Shown: piece after piece, positions 1 through 9,870 of the stretch
Position numbering within the stretch: the first letter of the stretch is position 1
Layout: every line of letters starts with the position of its first letter
Assembly: GCA_002077045.2 (NCBI GenBank)
Contig: KZ111151.1
Coordinates: forward strand, 1,277,120-1,341,119
DNA length: 64,000 nt
Reading direction: 5' to 3'
Origin: Rachicladosporium sp. CCFEE 5018
Lineage: Eukaryota; Ascomycota; Dothideomycetes; Cladosporiales; Cladosporiaceae
Notes under the pieces: generated by a model
What the model saw: the letters and a program-made list of their open reading frames with translations, nothing else
The model's database searches: none
What the model was told of the DNA's origin: nothing
Translations under genes and position numbers: made by a program

Positions 1-72
1 ACGTCGCAGGACGCTGCTGTCGTGGCACAGAAGGTGAAGACGAAGAAGAAAGCGGCTGGCTGGGCGATCTGA
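1..72 (+). CDS. 3' end of an unidentified gene (partial)
   Basis: Frame 1 is open from the first base to a TGA at 70-72 and encodes 23 residues, lysine-rich near the end (KTKKKAAGWAI). The rest of the gene lies outside the window, so no family can be named. The next gene starts about 300 bp downstream on the same strand, and the region between looks non-coding. The open frame is short and could be chance. Confidence 0.4.
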   Translation, partial: TSQDAAVVAQKVKTKKKAAGWAI

Positions 73-368
73 AGGAAATTCGTTGCTTCGAGTTGGCAGT
101 AACGGTAGCATCTACATAGTTTCTCCAGACTGTCCCACGCTATCCATTCTTTGATCGCGACGAGCCTGTAAGCCAGGGGCTGTCAATTCTAGCGATACTG
201 GGCATTGATACCTCTGTGGAATACTGCAATGCCGCGGCTAAATTCAAATTAAGCGCTCGGGACGCGCCTTTTTGCGGTTCGCGCTTAAACCAGCGGCAGC
301 TTCTCCTGGACTGGCCACCTCCATCACACTATTGCTGACGACAATGCTCAGGACTCCTCCGCGGCATC

Positions 369-3253
369 ATGACGGCCGCTACGAAGGCCCAGCTGCCTCA
401 GCTACTAAACGCAGACAGTGTCGATGCTTTGGTGTCGAAGCTATCCTCGTGAGTCGCGTGTATTTGCCTACTGCCTTGACGATACTGATACACCCTCAGC
501 TATTTTAGCAAGATCATTGAGACGCCGCACACGTTTGAGGAGCTACGCACGACGCTGTATGCTGATACGCTGAAGCCGCTTGTGCAGCACCTGACTGATG
601 AGGTCCATCACCCTGGGGTTATGCATGCACTACTGTACGATTCATTTCATTCGATTACAGTGTCTAGGTGCACGAGTTGACATTCTGCAGGATCGCAAAA
701 GGTCACTATATCACGCTCGAAAGCGAAGACGACCGCGGCATCAACGCGACTCGAGGGCTGTCGTGTGAGCTCATTGCGTGGAGATTCATAACGCATCTCA
801 GCAAGCGAGATGCCATCGATCACCTCTGCGCGGACCTGCCAGAGGACTCGCACTACAGCGACAATGCCGAAGGTCCAGCAGATGTGGAGACTGTTGCTGA
901 AGTAGACACGGTGGACGGTGCCAGCCGTGAACTAGGTGAAGGCTTCCGTGACGAAGACGTACCCCCTCCGGCAGAAAGCGGACGAGTACCAGCGTCAGAG
1001 TACCGTGGCATGACTGCACTTGAGATCGCTGCTGTAACAGACGCAAAGAAGTTTCTAGCTCAGCAGTCGGTGCAGCAGATCATCAATGGCATCTGGAATG
1101 GCGAGATCGTGTTCTGGAAGGAGATCAGCCAGCATGCTGTCAAGCAGGCGGAGATCTACAACCCGAAGCGAACCGATCCATTCTGTCGTTTGCGCGTTCC
1201 GCTATACCTCAAGGCTTTCGAGTTCCTGTTCTTCGCCGCATTTCTGACACTGTACTACTTTGTGCTTGTTGAGAAGACGCCGCTCAGGGCAGTAACTCCA
1301 GCGGAGGTACTGTTGTATATTTGGATCGCGTCGTTCATTCACAACGGTCAGTGTGTGGAATTCAGCTGCGTCGCAGCCAGCGCTAACATCGAATACAGAG
1401 TTTGGCGAACTCTGGGACTCTGGGCTTACACTATACTCGGTTGACTTCTGGTCCCTGTGGGACGTCTCCATCATCGCCATTGGCTTGGCGTTCTTCATAT
1501 GTCGGATGATTGCTATCTCTTCAGGCGATCGTCGAACCACGGACATTGCATTCGACATCCTGTCACTCGAAGGCATCGTGCTCGTACCCAGGCGAGTGCA
1601 TTGAATGTGAAACGACAGTGCCAGACTGGCGTGCTGACTGCATCGCGACAGACTGTGCTCATTGCTAAGCTTAAGCCCATACTTTGGTACGCTTCTTGTG
1701 TCGTTGCGCGCAATGGCAAGTCTCGCATCCACATGTGCATACCACTCGAGTCTAATGCATCGCAGACGAAAGACTTTATCAAGTTTCTGGGGCCAGTAGC
1801 GATTCTGTACATTGGTTAGTGTACTGACGCGGATCACAAAGCGTTTCTGATGACCTGATTAGGATTCAACACCACTTTCGCCTTCCTCGCCCGAGGGACT
1901 ATGTCGGTGCGCGAAACGAACGTACGTTTTACGCAAGTGCAACAAAACTCGTAATCCATGTTCATGGCTGATCCGGCTCGTCACCTCAGTGGACGCTCAT
2001 ACAGGTCTTCTTCGGCTCCAGCTATCTCGGTTTTGTTCGTTCCATCATGCAGGCAATTGTGACCACCATGCTGACTTGCACAGGGCGTTGCCGAACAGGT
2101 AAAGAGGACCAATAGTGAAACCTTGGCGTACTGTCTGCAGTACTCACACCTCGCAGATCTCGCCCATCCTGGGTCCCCCACTTATGCTGCTATTCGTATG
2201 CCTTACTAACATACTACTTGTCACTTCGTTGATATCACTGCTGTCGAACAGCCTCACAAAGGTGGGTCAAGCGCAGCCACACCGTTGGTGTTTCGCTAAG
2301 CGCCGAGTAATTCTTTCTTGGCTGACAATATTCGATTCACAACACAGGTCATGGAGCACGCACGCGACGAGTATCTCTTCGTGTACTGTGAGTCAAGCTC
2401 AAATGACTGCGCCTGCAATTGTGATGAGGCTCATACTAATGGCGGTGCATGCAGCAATCTACGTCCTGGAGGCCTCCACATCCAACCGCTTAACATACTT
2501 TCTGCCCCCTACGGTGAGTTAGATCGATCACCGCGGTCACCACGCTATATGCTCTCGACTCTGTTGTGGGGTTCGGGCATCTAGGTGCTTGCATCATTGC
2601 TTCGCCCCAGAACACGACCAGGCAACCAGTTCATCTCTGGCTACGGAGCATCAGTTCCGTGAAGAAGTCTCTGGCATGCGGTAGTTGGCGCAGAAGCCTG
2701 CGCCAATGAGCAGTGTGCAAAAGTAGCCTACGTTGTTGGTCTCGTGCGGGAGTGCAGAATGACCTGACTGCATCGATGCACTTTACGAGCCCAATGCGGA
2801 CATAGACTGACAGGTACGCAGAATCTACTGGCGCTACTCTTTCGACCCATGCGACTGATCGTGCCGGCTGATAGCTTGCGCGCATACCGGATCGTTCTCT
2901 TGAAGGCTACTCACTGGCCATTCGTAGGCCTGATCCTTGCATTCGAGAGTGGGCGGCAGTTCCTTCACGATCGGCAGCGGGCGAAGACTCCCTTTGCCGC
3001 GCTCACCCAAAAATCTGCACCGACGACCTTGCTGCGCCGTCCGCAATCGACATTGCCCTCGCCGGCCGGTGCAGGAACCCAAACAAAATCATTGGACGGC
3101 CACGCGCAACCTGCAGATACACGCAATGGGACTCCATCAGCGCCTAATGAAACAGTCCAAGCTCTGCAGCAGCTGGCTGATGGCTTGCGGACGCAGCTCC
3201 ACAGTGTGGAGGAGATTCTGGAAGTCGAGCGATCTCGACAGTCCGCAACATGA
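369..3253 (+). CDS. yvc1: YVC1-type vacuolar TRP calcium channel
   Basis: This is a TRP-family cation channel of the vacuolar membrane (yeast Yvc1/TRPY1 type), which in that family releases Ca2+ from the vacuole. I read 13 exons: 369-448, 509-634, 691-1346, 1399-1591, 1652-1715, 1766-1814, 1863-1921, 1990-2034, 2084-2098, 2157-2261, 2348-2387, 2455-2513 and 2822-3253. All phases agree and give about 640 residues, close to the 675 of yeast Yvc1. A cytosolic N-terminal helical part (DDRGINATRG) is followed by transmembrane segments, the block TKDFIKFLGPVAILYIG, a pore region with FFGSSYLGF and a last segment LTNILLVTSLISLLS. A conserved block LLKATHWPFVG follows, and a heptad-like C-terminus near VQALQQLADGLRTQL. 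Two introns (1592-1651 and 1716-1765) are GC-AG, exon 9 is only 15 nt, and the last intron (308 bp) is unusually long for the window. Family call is strong; exact exon edges around 2035-2156 are less sure. Confidence 0.85.
2084..2098 (+). other. 15-nt microexon of the YVC1 gene
   Basis: The exon encodes GVAEQ. It lies between a 49-bp intron (2035-2083) and a 58-bp intron (2099-2156), and it joins the pore-side motif GSSYLGF to ISPILGPPLML in phase 0. Without it, homologues' spacing between these two blocks is lost. The inference comes from splice signals and family spacing only. Confidence 0.5.
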
Positions 3254-4115
3254 CCGCACTCAGCGTACGAGTCCTTGAATGTTCCCCATGCGGAGGTCTC
3301 CGCCAACACCACGGGCCAACTATGAGCCCGCGCGAGCACTACGACAAAGTGGAGATCGCAGAGCGTAGTATTGCCGTGGACCCGGGCGCTTGCCAGGTGC
3401 ACATGTCACTTTAAGCGCAAAAGCACAATTGTGTGAGTGGCTACGACAAGGATCAAGGGAACGGCACGCGTGTAAAACGGCAGCGGAAATGCATGTGGCA
3501 TCTATTAGTGCTTCTTAGCGCAACCGAGCTATCGGTACTGATGCCAAGGCGCTATCGACGCCATTGATCCTATTGCACAGTAGCCTGGCCAGCAGCCGCC
3601 GCACAGCCAATCTGCCACAACTTGCGACCCTGGCCGGCACTGCCCTTCTGCCTGCCGTCCGCAGCAATCGCAATGAGCATAGCCTTGCGTTTCAAATGAA
3701 TGTATCTGGCGACAGTCGCCGAGATCGTAGGACCCACTACATCTGCGGCATTGTCGGAGCTAGCGTAGCACTCTGCTAAACACCCGTCACTAGGCGTGGG
3801 TGTACTGCTCCTTCGTGCTCGGACCATCATATGCGTGACCCTAGATCGTCTTCAGGCAGGTTGAAGCTAAGCATATGCAGGTGGTCAACTACCGCCTGAA
3901 GGTTGGACAGAAACTCTTCAACTTCATCTGTAACCGCCTCTCTGTTCGCACTGCCTCCATTTCCATTTTTGCATTTTGCTGTGCATCTTCCATGATGTAG
4001 TTTAATGTTGATACCTTAGCTTTCTGATATAATCTGGTTCGGAGGGCCGGCAAAGGCAGCACCACCTTCCTTCAGGCCAATCCTTCCCGATTCGATCGTT
4101 TCTATCCTATTCAAA
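3254..4115. other. Intergenic region
   Basis: This stretch between the YVC1 stop and the zinc-finger gene start has only short ORFs in all frames. I see no coding pattern or RNA gene. It should hold the YVC1 3' UTR and the promoter of the zinc-finger gene. Confidence 0.6.
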
Positions 4116-5459
4116 ATGAGCTTCTTTCCAAGTCCCGACCCGCAGCGACTGCGCGACTCGCTCGTTCAACACAACACCACACCATACTACCAGACACCAC
4201 CTGCCTCAGCCAACCCGCAGTCGTTACTCAAGCAGTACACTCTCCCATTCAGCGACAACGATCACGCTTTTGATGCTACCTTGCAGTCGACAACGTGGCC
4301 AGAGGAGCCAAGAGGGCTTGGGCTAGTCACCTTCGCCGAAGCAATGAACTCGACCTTGAGCACTGCAGCCACGCCTGCGCTGAACGCAAACACGCACTTC
4401 ACGTGGCCGAACGACTTCACAGCTGGTCCTTCATCGACTCCAAGCCTAGCCAACTGGCGTAGTCCAACGTTGGGCAGCAGCTGCGATCCGTTCGCTACAC
4501 CGCTGTCTACCGCTGCCGCCTGGACACCGCAGCTTGCTACGACTGGCGACTACCACTACTCACCCAATGACTCACAACACAGCGCAAGTACCCACGCTTC
4601 GAGCATACCGTCTCCCTTTGCGCAGACAGATGGGCTGCCGACCATGAGTCACCAACCTAGTATCAAGCTCGAGGACCAGTCTGCCTACGGTGCACATCAA
4701 CTACACTTCATCCCGGAGATGGGCCAGGCCATGCAGTCTTTGCAAGTAAGACCTTGCGATCTAATCGCTGATACCTCATACCAATCATACGGCATCATAA
4801 GCATAGCAGGTAGCCCAGAGGTGGAAGAAGACGTAAAGCCTATGATGATGCGTCGACGACCATCGTATCGTCGCACGCAGTCGACCGGCAGCTTTTCTGA
4901 AGGACCCATAGATGGTCGACCGAAGCGTGGATTCACCAAGCCGGAGACCGCCAATTGCGCTTGCGATCAGTGTGGTAAGCTGTTCCAGCGGTCGTACAAT
5001 CTCAAGGCTCATCTGGACACGCATGCGCCGAATCGAGAGCACCCACATGTGTGTATGTATAGCGAGTGCGACAAGCGCTTCGTGCGACGGACGGACCTTG
5101 TGCGACATGAGGCGAGCGTGAGTCTTTCCAGTCACCCCAAGACCCATGCTTTGCTGATAGATGCCAGGTACATCTCAAGGAACGAAACTTCACATGCCAT
5201 CTTTGCGACAGTGCCTTTGCACGTAAAGATACATTACGAAGGTGTGTGACGATCCCAACTATGTTTCGGCACAAGGACTGATTCGATCTATAGGCACATC
5301 GACGATGGCTGTCCAAAGCGAACAGAATGCAGGAAACGCACGACAGTGAAGAAACGGCGATCCACTTCGACTCTACAGTCCCGACGGACGTCCGTACAGC
5401 ACACCCAGGATTTCTCGCCCATCCAATCTCCTCTCAGATACCCAGTACGCTACATATAA
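4116..5459 (+). CDS. C2H2 zinc-finger transcription factor
   Basis: Probably a nuclear DNA-binding regulator. Exons 4116-5117, 5168-5241 and 5294-5459 give 413 residues. Residues 1-270 are low-complexity, rich in Ser, Thr, Pro and Gln, with no domain I know, and could act as an activation region. Three zinc fingers follow. Finger 1 is at 283-303 (CDQCGKLF). Finger 2 is at 313-336 (C-x4-C spacing), and its two histidines sit on different exons. Finger 3 is at 344-365 (CHLCDSAFARKDTLRRH) and ends in DDGC, so its last ligand is Cys: a C2HC finger. The tail after it is basic (KRTTVKKRR). Reading on without splicing would lose fingers 2 and 3, which supports the two introns (50 and 52 bp). A good donor-like GTAAGA at 4746 has no in-frame partner and was not used. 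The regulon cannot be told from sequence. Confidence 0.85.
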
Positions 5460-5575
5460 TATTCGAGGGGCAGGTGTACATGGGCATGATACACGAAAAT
5501 AAGGGGCGGCAGTCTGTTCGACATTGTGGCATAGCAGGGCGTTGGCGGCACCATTGTTCTTTGAAACACCCGAGA

Positions 5576-6012
5576 CTACTCGGGCTTGTTGGAGTCCTGG
5601 CATTGGCAGGTGCCAGAGAGGCACCGGAGCATGCATAGATCGCCTCGCAATTCTACTCCTACTTTCGCTCCTCTGCTGCCTCGTACCACTCTCACAGATC
5701 TCTTCCAAGCTAGGCAATGCCAGTGCTCTGAACTAGTGCGAACCATCGAATAATCGCATCGAAGTTCTCCACATGATTTACCACGATGTCGGGTATCGAC
5801 ACAGAGCCAGCCTGGTTGCTGAACTACCGTACATCCAAGAGGCATGCTAGGATCAAGTAATATAGCGATCACATGTCCAGGATCCACTGCACACGCGGGA
5901 TCAGCATCGTATACTGCCCGCCAGCCACTCAGCCTCCACGTTAGACCCACCTTCAAACACCGGTGAATCCTTCAAGTACAGCGTCCACCGGAGATCTGGC
6001 AATCTGAGCCAT
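5576..6012 (-). CDS. Possible small unknown gene
   Basis: A tentative two-exon model: ATG at 6012, intron 5914-5960 (47 bp, GTGTTT to GGGCAG), then an open frame to TAG at 5576. The product would be about 130 residues, Cys-containing, with no signal peptide and no family I recognise. It lies tail-to-tail with the zinc-finger gene. Support is only the matching of an ATG-led exon to a longer open frame through plausible splice sites, so this may be chance. Confidence 0.2.
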
Positions 6013-6867
6013 ATTACTCTCGGTTCCTCGCCTCTTCCCAAGCGACCCCACGTTCAGCGAACCAAGCAGCAAATATAACCGCCCAATTTGCAGGACACTG
6101 CGATTTCTCATTGGCTCATGCGTATCAATTCACGCGGTCACTGTTGGTTACTGCCGAACCAACATACGCTAAGATATGCAGACACGGCTGAGGATAAATT
6201 GTGTTTCCACACGTGCAAGTAAAAGCGATGGCGTGGTGTCTATTTAGCTTTCGGGCAAGGCGTTGCAGGGTGGGTCGGGGAAGTTGGAGATCGGAGCCAG
6301 GATAAAGGCGGGTGAAGATTGGCTCTGCGCCGTTAGGCGCCTTGCTTGACTCGAGGGCTCAACCGTTAGTGCTTTATTATCCTAATCATAAGAAAGCGAT
6401 GTGCAATGCCCTGTGAACCCCCTCCAAAATGGCAAAGCCAGATCCCCGTACCTCTAAGCGCAGTATATCTTAGCCTAGTCACTTCCAATTGATCCCCGAA
6501 AGGCCCTTGTAGTAACGTTTCGAACGATCAAGGCGAGATCAGCGATTGCCGCATCACTTCAGACATGGTCCGCGACTTTTACTACCCGTCTAAAGCCAGT
6601 CTGGAGGCGATCGTTGAGGTCAATTGACAGCAATACTGCCTGGTTATCTGCGAACTTGGCGTATTGATGGCACAGTACGTGAAAATTTACAAGACTGTTA
6701 AGCCACATAGCTACATACATGCATTCACCAGCGTCACTTGGGCAGAACTCAATAAGCTCATGGACCGTCCCGGTCCCCGTGAGACTCCACAGTAATGACA
6801 TCGCGTTCACTGGCTGCCTCGAAGCGAACGTGCTCAAAGAATAGACAGATCTCTCAAGACAAACAGT
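6013..6867. other. Intergenic region upstream of PI31 gene
   Basis: About 850 bp with only short ORFs. It contains the presumed promoter and 5' UTR of the PI31 gene. I see no other feature. Confidence 0.5.
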
Positions 6868-8022
6868 ATGGACATCACCAGAGCTTCACAGCTGACCGGA
6901 GTCACAATGGGCACTCCCTCCGCCATCTCGGGCAACGTCATGTCTGCTCCATCGCTCAGCTCATTCATGAGTGCAAGTTTGCCAAAAGATGCGTCGCCAC
7001 AGCTCGAAACGGCGTACGATGCAATAGCTCTGGCATCACACGCAGCTTTGCTAGCCACCGGCTTCAGACTCGTCGGTCTGGGCGAGGAGCATAGGCTAGA
7101 CGTCTCTGCAGACTCCATGCAGCCTCACATCTTGCCTTCGGAATGGAACTCACATGCTGGATCCTATGCCTTCCGTTACAAGCATTCACAGTCCAGCATG
7201 GAGTACTTGCTTAAGGTCAACCGCATGGGCAACAAAGCTGTCATCATGGGCATGGGTATGGGCGACGACAAGACGCACACCTTCGACGTGAAGATCTCCG
7301 AGTTCATCTCGGAGGGCAACTTGCCAGCGTCGCCCGCACGACATGCAGGAAGCAACGAAGAGGATCTGCTCGAACGCCTCGGCGCTATCTTCATCACTGT
7401 CGGGCGACTCTCGGACTTTGGAAGCTTATTTCGCCTCAACATCATTCAGAAGTTGATCCCCAGCCTGCAGAAGGAAGGCTACCAAGAAACGCCATCCGGG
7501 CAATCCTCCAGCGCACAGACGAATGAACCGCGCCAACCTCGCCAACCTCGCGGTGCAGAGCGACCCGATTTCGATCCCTTTGGCGACGGCCCAGTCCCAC
7601 GCCCTCACCCACTTGCAGATCCTCTTGCACAACCACGTCGGCCACTACCAGAACCCATGCCAGGCTTCGATGATGACTTTGAGATGCAACGACCTTTCCG
7701 AGGTGGTCTACCAGGAGGCGGCTTCCCTCGAATTGGGGACCGAGATCTGTACCCGCAAGGCCTTGGACCTAATGACGGCATGCGTGGTGGCGTGGGACCT
7801 GGCTTGGGCGGTATGGGCGGTGGCGGCATGCATCCGACGTTCGACGACCCACTGTTCGCTGGTCAAGGACAGAGAGGTGGTGGCTTCGATCCACAAGCTC
7901 CGCCGGGAGCAAGATTCGATCCCATCGGACCGGGAAACAGGGGTGGTCATCCAAGAGGTGCAGGCATGGGTGGGCGACCGCCGAACCCGTTCGGTGGATT
8001 CGGGGGCAACGACTTCATCTGA
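6868..8022 (+). CDS. PI31-family proteasome regulator (PSMF1-like)
   Basis: PI31 proteins bind the 20S proteasome and modulate its activity or assembly. The single exon encodes 384 residues. The N-terminal half (about 45-215) is the globular PI31/FP-type domain: the helix LETAYDAIALASHAALLATGF, then SEWNSHAGSYAFRYKH and a helical end FRLNIIQKLIPSL. The C-terminal half is the typical Pro/Gly/Arg-rich PI31 tail, with DFDPFGDGP, PLADPLAQPRRPLPEP and many Gly repeats, ending in PNPFGGFGGNDF. That tail carries the proteasome-binding activity in the family. The first ATG (6868) is used, but in-frame ATGs at residues 14 and 25 are possible. It is the only proteasome-linked gene in this part of the window. 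Confidence 0.85.
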   Translation: MDITRASQLTGVTMGTPSAISGNVMSAPSLSSFMSASLPKDASPQLETAYDAIALASHAALLATGFRLVGLGEEHRLDVSADSMQPHILPSEWNSHAGSYAFRYKHSQSSMEYLLKVNRMGNKAVIMGMGMGDDKTHTFDVKISEFISEGNLPASPARHAGSNEEDLLERLGAIFITVGRLSDFGSLFRLNIIQKLIPSLQKEGYQETPSGQSSSAQTNEPRQPRQPRGAERPDFDPFGDGPVPRPHPLADPLAQPRRPLPEPMPGFDDDFEMQRPFRGGLPGGGFPRIGDRDLYPQGLGPNDGMRGGVGPGLGGMGGGGMHPTFDDPLFAGQGQRGGGFDPQAPPGARFDPIGPGNRGGHPRGAGMGGRPPNPFGGFGGNDFI

Positions 8023-8185
8023 TGCAGAGCGGCTGGATGTTGTATGATGAGTAAATGAGATATGACTTGACGAGCATTATATAGTAACGTGAATAGTGTA
8101 GTTCATGTATTACATATTTCCGCATCGTTAAGATTATGGCCTCAGCTCCACTTCCAACCCGATCGCAAGTCCACAACCACCTCTA
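8023..8185. other. Convergent 3' region
   Basis: Short spacer between the PI31 gene and the small gene on the other strand. AT-rich stretches near 8075-8115 suit 3' UTR and polyadenylation. No gene is seen. Confidence 0.5.
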
Positions 8186-8681
8186 TCATACATGTCCGTT
8201 CCACTTCGCCGGCTCGATCGCCTCATGATGCTTCTCCACCGCCCCGTCGAACGGATCCGTTCCCTCGGCCACCGGCGTGGGCTGCAGAGCTGGCGCGGTA
8301 CCTTGTGTTTGCAGCTGACTGATCACACTGGCTCGCCTCTCAGTCAGACTCGGACCCTGTTTCTCGTAATCCGCTCTCTCGAGCGCAAGCCGCTCATGCG
8401 CTTGCTCACTCTCCTTTGCCTTGCGATCCGAGCCGCCGCTGAACGTACGCTTGTGCCCGATACTGGGTCTAGCACTTTCAGAGGGGCTGGCAGTCTCTTT
8501 GGAAAGCGCGGGTCCGTTCCTGCCAAAGCAAAACGCGGAGCTGACGAAAAGTCCGAGGGCCCGTTCGTCAGCACGCTTGGTTGCTTGGAAAGCGGAACGA
8601 ACGGGTTCCGAGACTTTCGTTCCTTGCTCGCTTCTTCTCGGGATGCTTGGTGATGCGATAGATCTGTTCGATGCTTTGCAT
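8186..8681 (-). CDS. Small unknown protein
   Basis: Exons 8575-8681 and 8186-8519, joined across a 55-bp intron (GTGCTG to TTGGCAG), give 146 residues in phase. The product is hydrophilic, starts MQSIEQIYRITKHPEKKRAR, has a Ser/Pro middle and a charged segment KAKESEQAHERLALERADYE likely to be helical, and ends EPAKWNGHV. There is no signal peptide, membrane segment or known domain. The open frame alone would run to 8785 but lacks an ATG-led, plausible N-terminus, which is why the spliced model is preferred. An upstream exon beginning at 8825 or 8855 is possible. I do not recognise the family. Confidence 0.45.
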
Positions 8682-8718
8682 ACGGCGAGAAAGATGCGGT
8701 TCTGTGTGACGCGTGTGG

Positions 8719-8750
8719 ATGTGCTCGCTGGTGCTCGCTGGTGCTCGCTA
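8719..8750. repeat. Short tandem repeat, 10-bp unit x3
   Basis: The unit TGCTCGCTGG occurs three times in direct succession just upstream of the small unknown gene. It is a minor repeat with no evident function. Confidence 0.7.
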
Positions 8751-8855
8751 TCTGGCACACGTCTCTCCACGTCCGCACTGGTCATCCTCGCAATTCCACA
8801 GCATCGCCTGTCCCTCCGTTGTCATGTCAAGACTGCCAAATCCGCTTATCTCCAT

Positions 8856-9870
8856 CACCGCCTTGCTGGCTCTCGCTGCCGTGAGACAACAGTGTCAGAT
8901 CTCGAGTCTGGCCCCAAGTCGTCTCACCCGTGACTCAGCCCTATACCAGGCACGCGGCTTATGTTCACCGTGTGGTTACTCGCATCTGACGCTCGGCTAC
9001 TCAGCTCGCGAAACGCGAAGCGAGTACGCCTGTCAGCAGATGGGCTGGCTGGGTATATCGGCCGGTACTTCACTGCCACCACAAGCTGTACCTTGCATTC
9101 TTGCAGTCGTAGGGCTGAGCTCGCAACGGCGAGGCCGCGGTGGTGTGAGGGTGTGAGGTGACTGGGGCCTCGCAGGAGATGCGGAGTGCTGTCCTGTCGT
9201 ACCACCGAGGAAGGGTCTCAGCTTGGGACACAGTTCTGGGCTGGACTGGACTGCACGTGCTGGATACATACAAATACTGCCTGGAGGCCGCAGTGTGAAG
9301 GCATGGCGTGATCAAGACCAACAAGGCAAGTCAACGCAGCGTCCGTACACCGTTCTCTCTGTGACACTCATGAAAAGAATGCTATTACTTGGCCAGCCAG
9401 AGTGCTCTGTAGCATGCAGTAGTGCTGGGAAGGGGTATCATCGCTTTTCATCAGAGTGAATATACATATATGCATCATTCCCTACCCAGCATGCTGCTCG
9501 AGGCGTCCCAGTACGCTGGATCTCCAGAACGCATGGACCGTGTCAGGACCGCACGCCGGCTATGTCCCAGCGCACCAACTCGAACGCTTCTCACCCTCGT
9601 CTCCACCAAGAGCGTCTCCCGCTGTCGCCGAGCATGCACAAGATCTCCGTGTAGGATCTCATCTCGCACTTGCCAGCCCGGTTGATGTTTACTGCAGCTT
9701 CTTTTGATCGCCCCCTCCCGCTACAGAAGGGGCAATGAAGCTCTCCATCTCATTTAGCGCCATGCCATTTTGTACAGCTACCCTTGCTGCCGCACGCCGC
9801 CACCCACACGATAAAAGCACCACCGAACTCCATGCAAAGCGCACAATACACAGGGGGTCCTCGAGCTTAC
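8856..9870. other. Intergenic region
   Basis: About 1 kb between the small unknown gene and the 3' end of the BTB gene. Short ORFs occur on both strands, none with a convincing start, splice pattern or domain. I see nothing else in it. Confidence 0.5.

Noticed and set aside
4746..4809. Possible intron in the zinc-finger gene (GTAAGA donor, CATAGCAG acceptor)
   Set aside because: The 64-bp span would break the frame, while the unspliced frame stays open and leads into the zinc fingers.
6559..6837. Minus-strand ORF of 92 codons upstream of PI31
   Set aside because: No domain, no splice partner, and it lies where the PI31 promoter is expected.
7523..8047. 174-codon + ORF within the PI31 gene
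   Set aside because: It is a shadow frame of the Pro/Gly-rich PI31 tail.
8713..9156. + ORF of 147 codons with a signal-peptide-like stretch (NPLISITALLALAA)
   Set aside because: The hydrophobic part is followed by unstructured sequence with a stop soon after. It overlaps the likely 5' region of the minus-strand gene.
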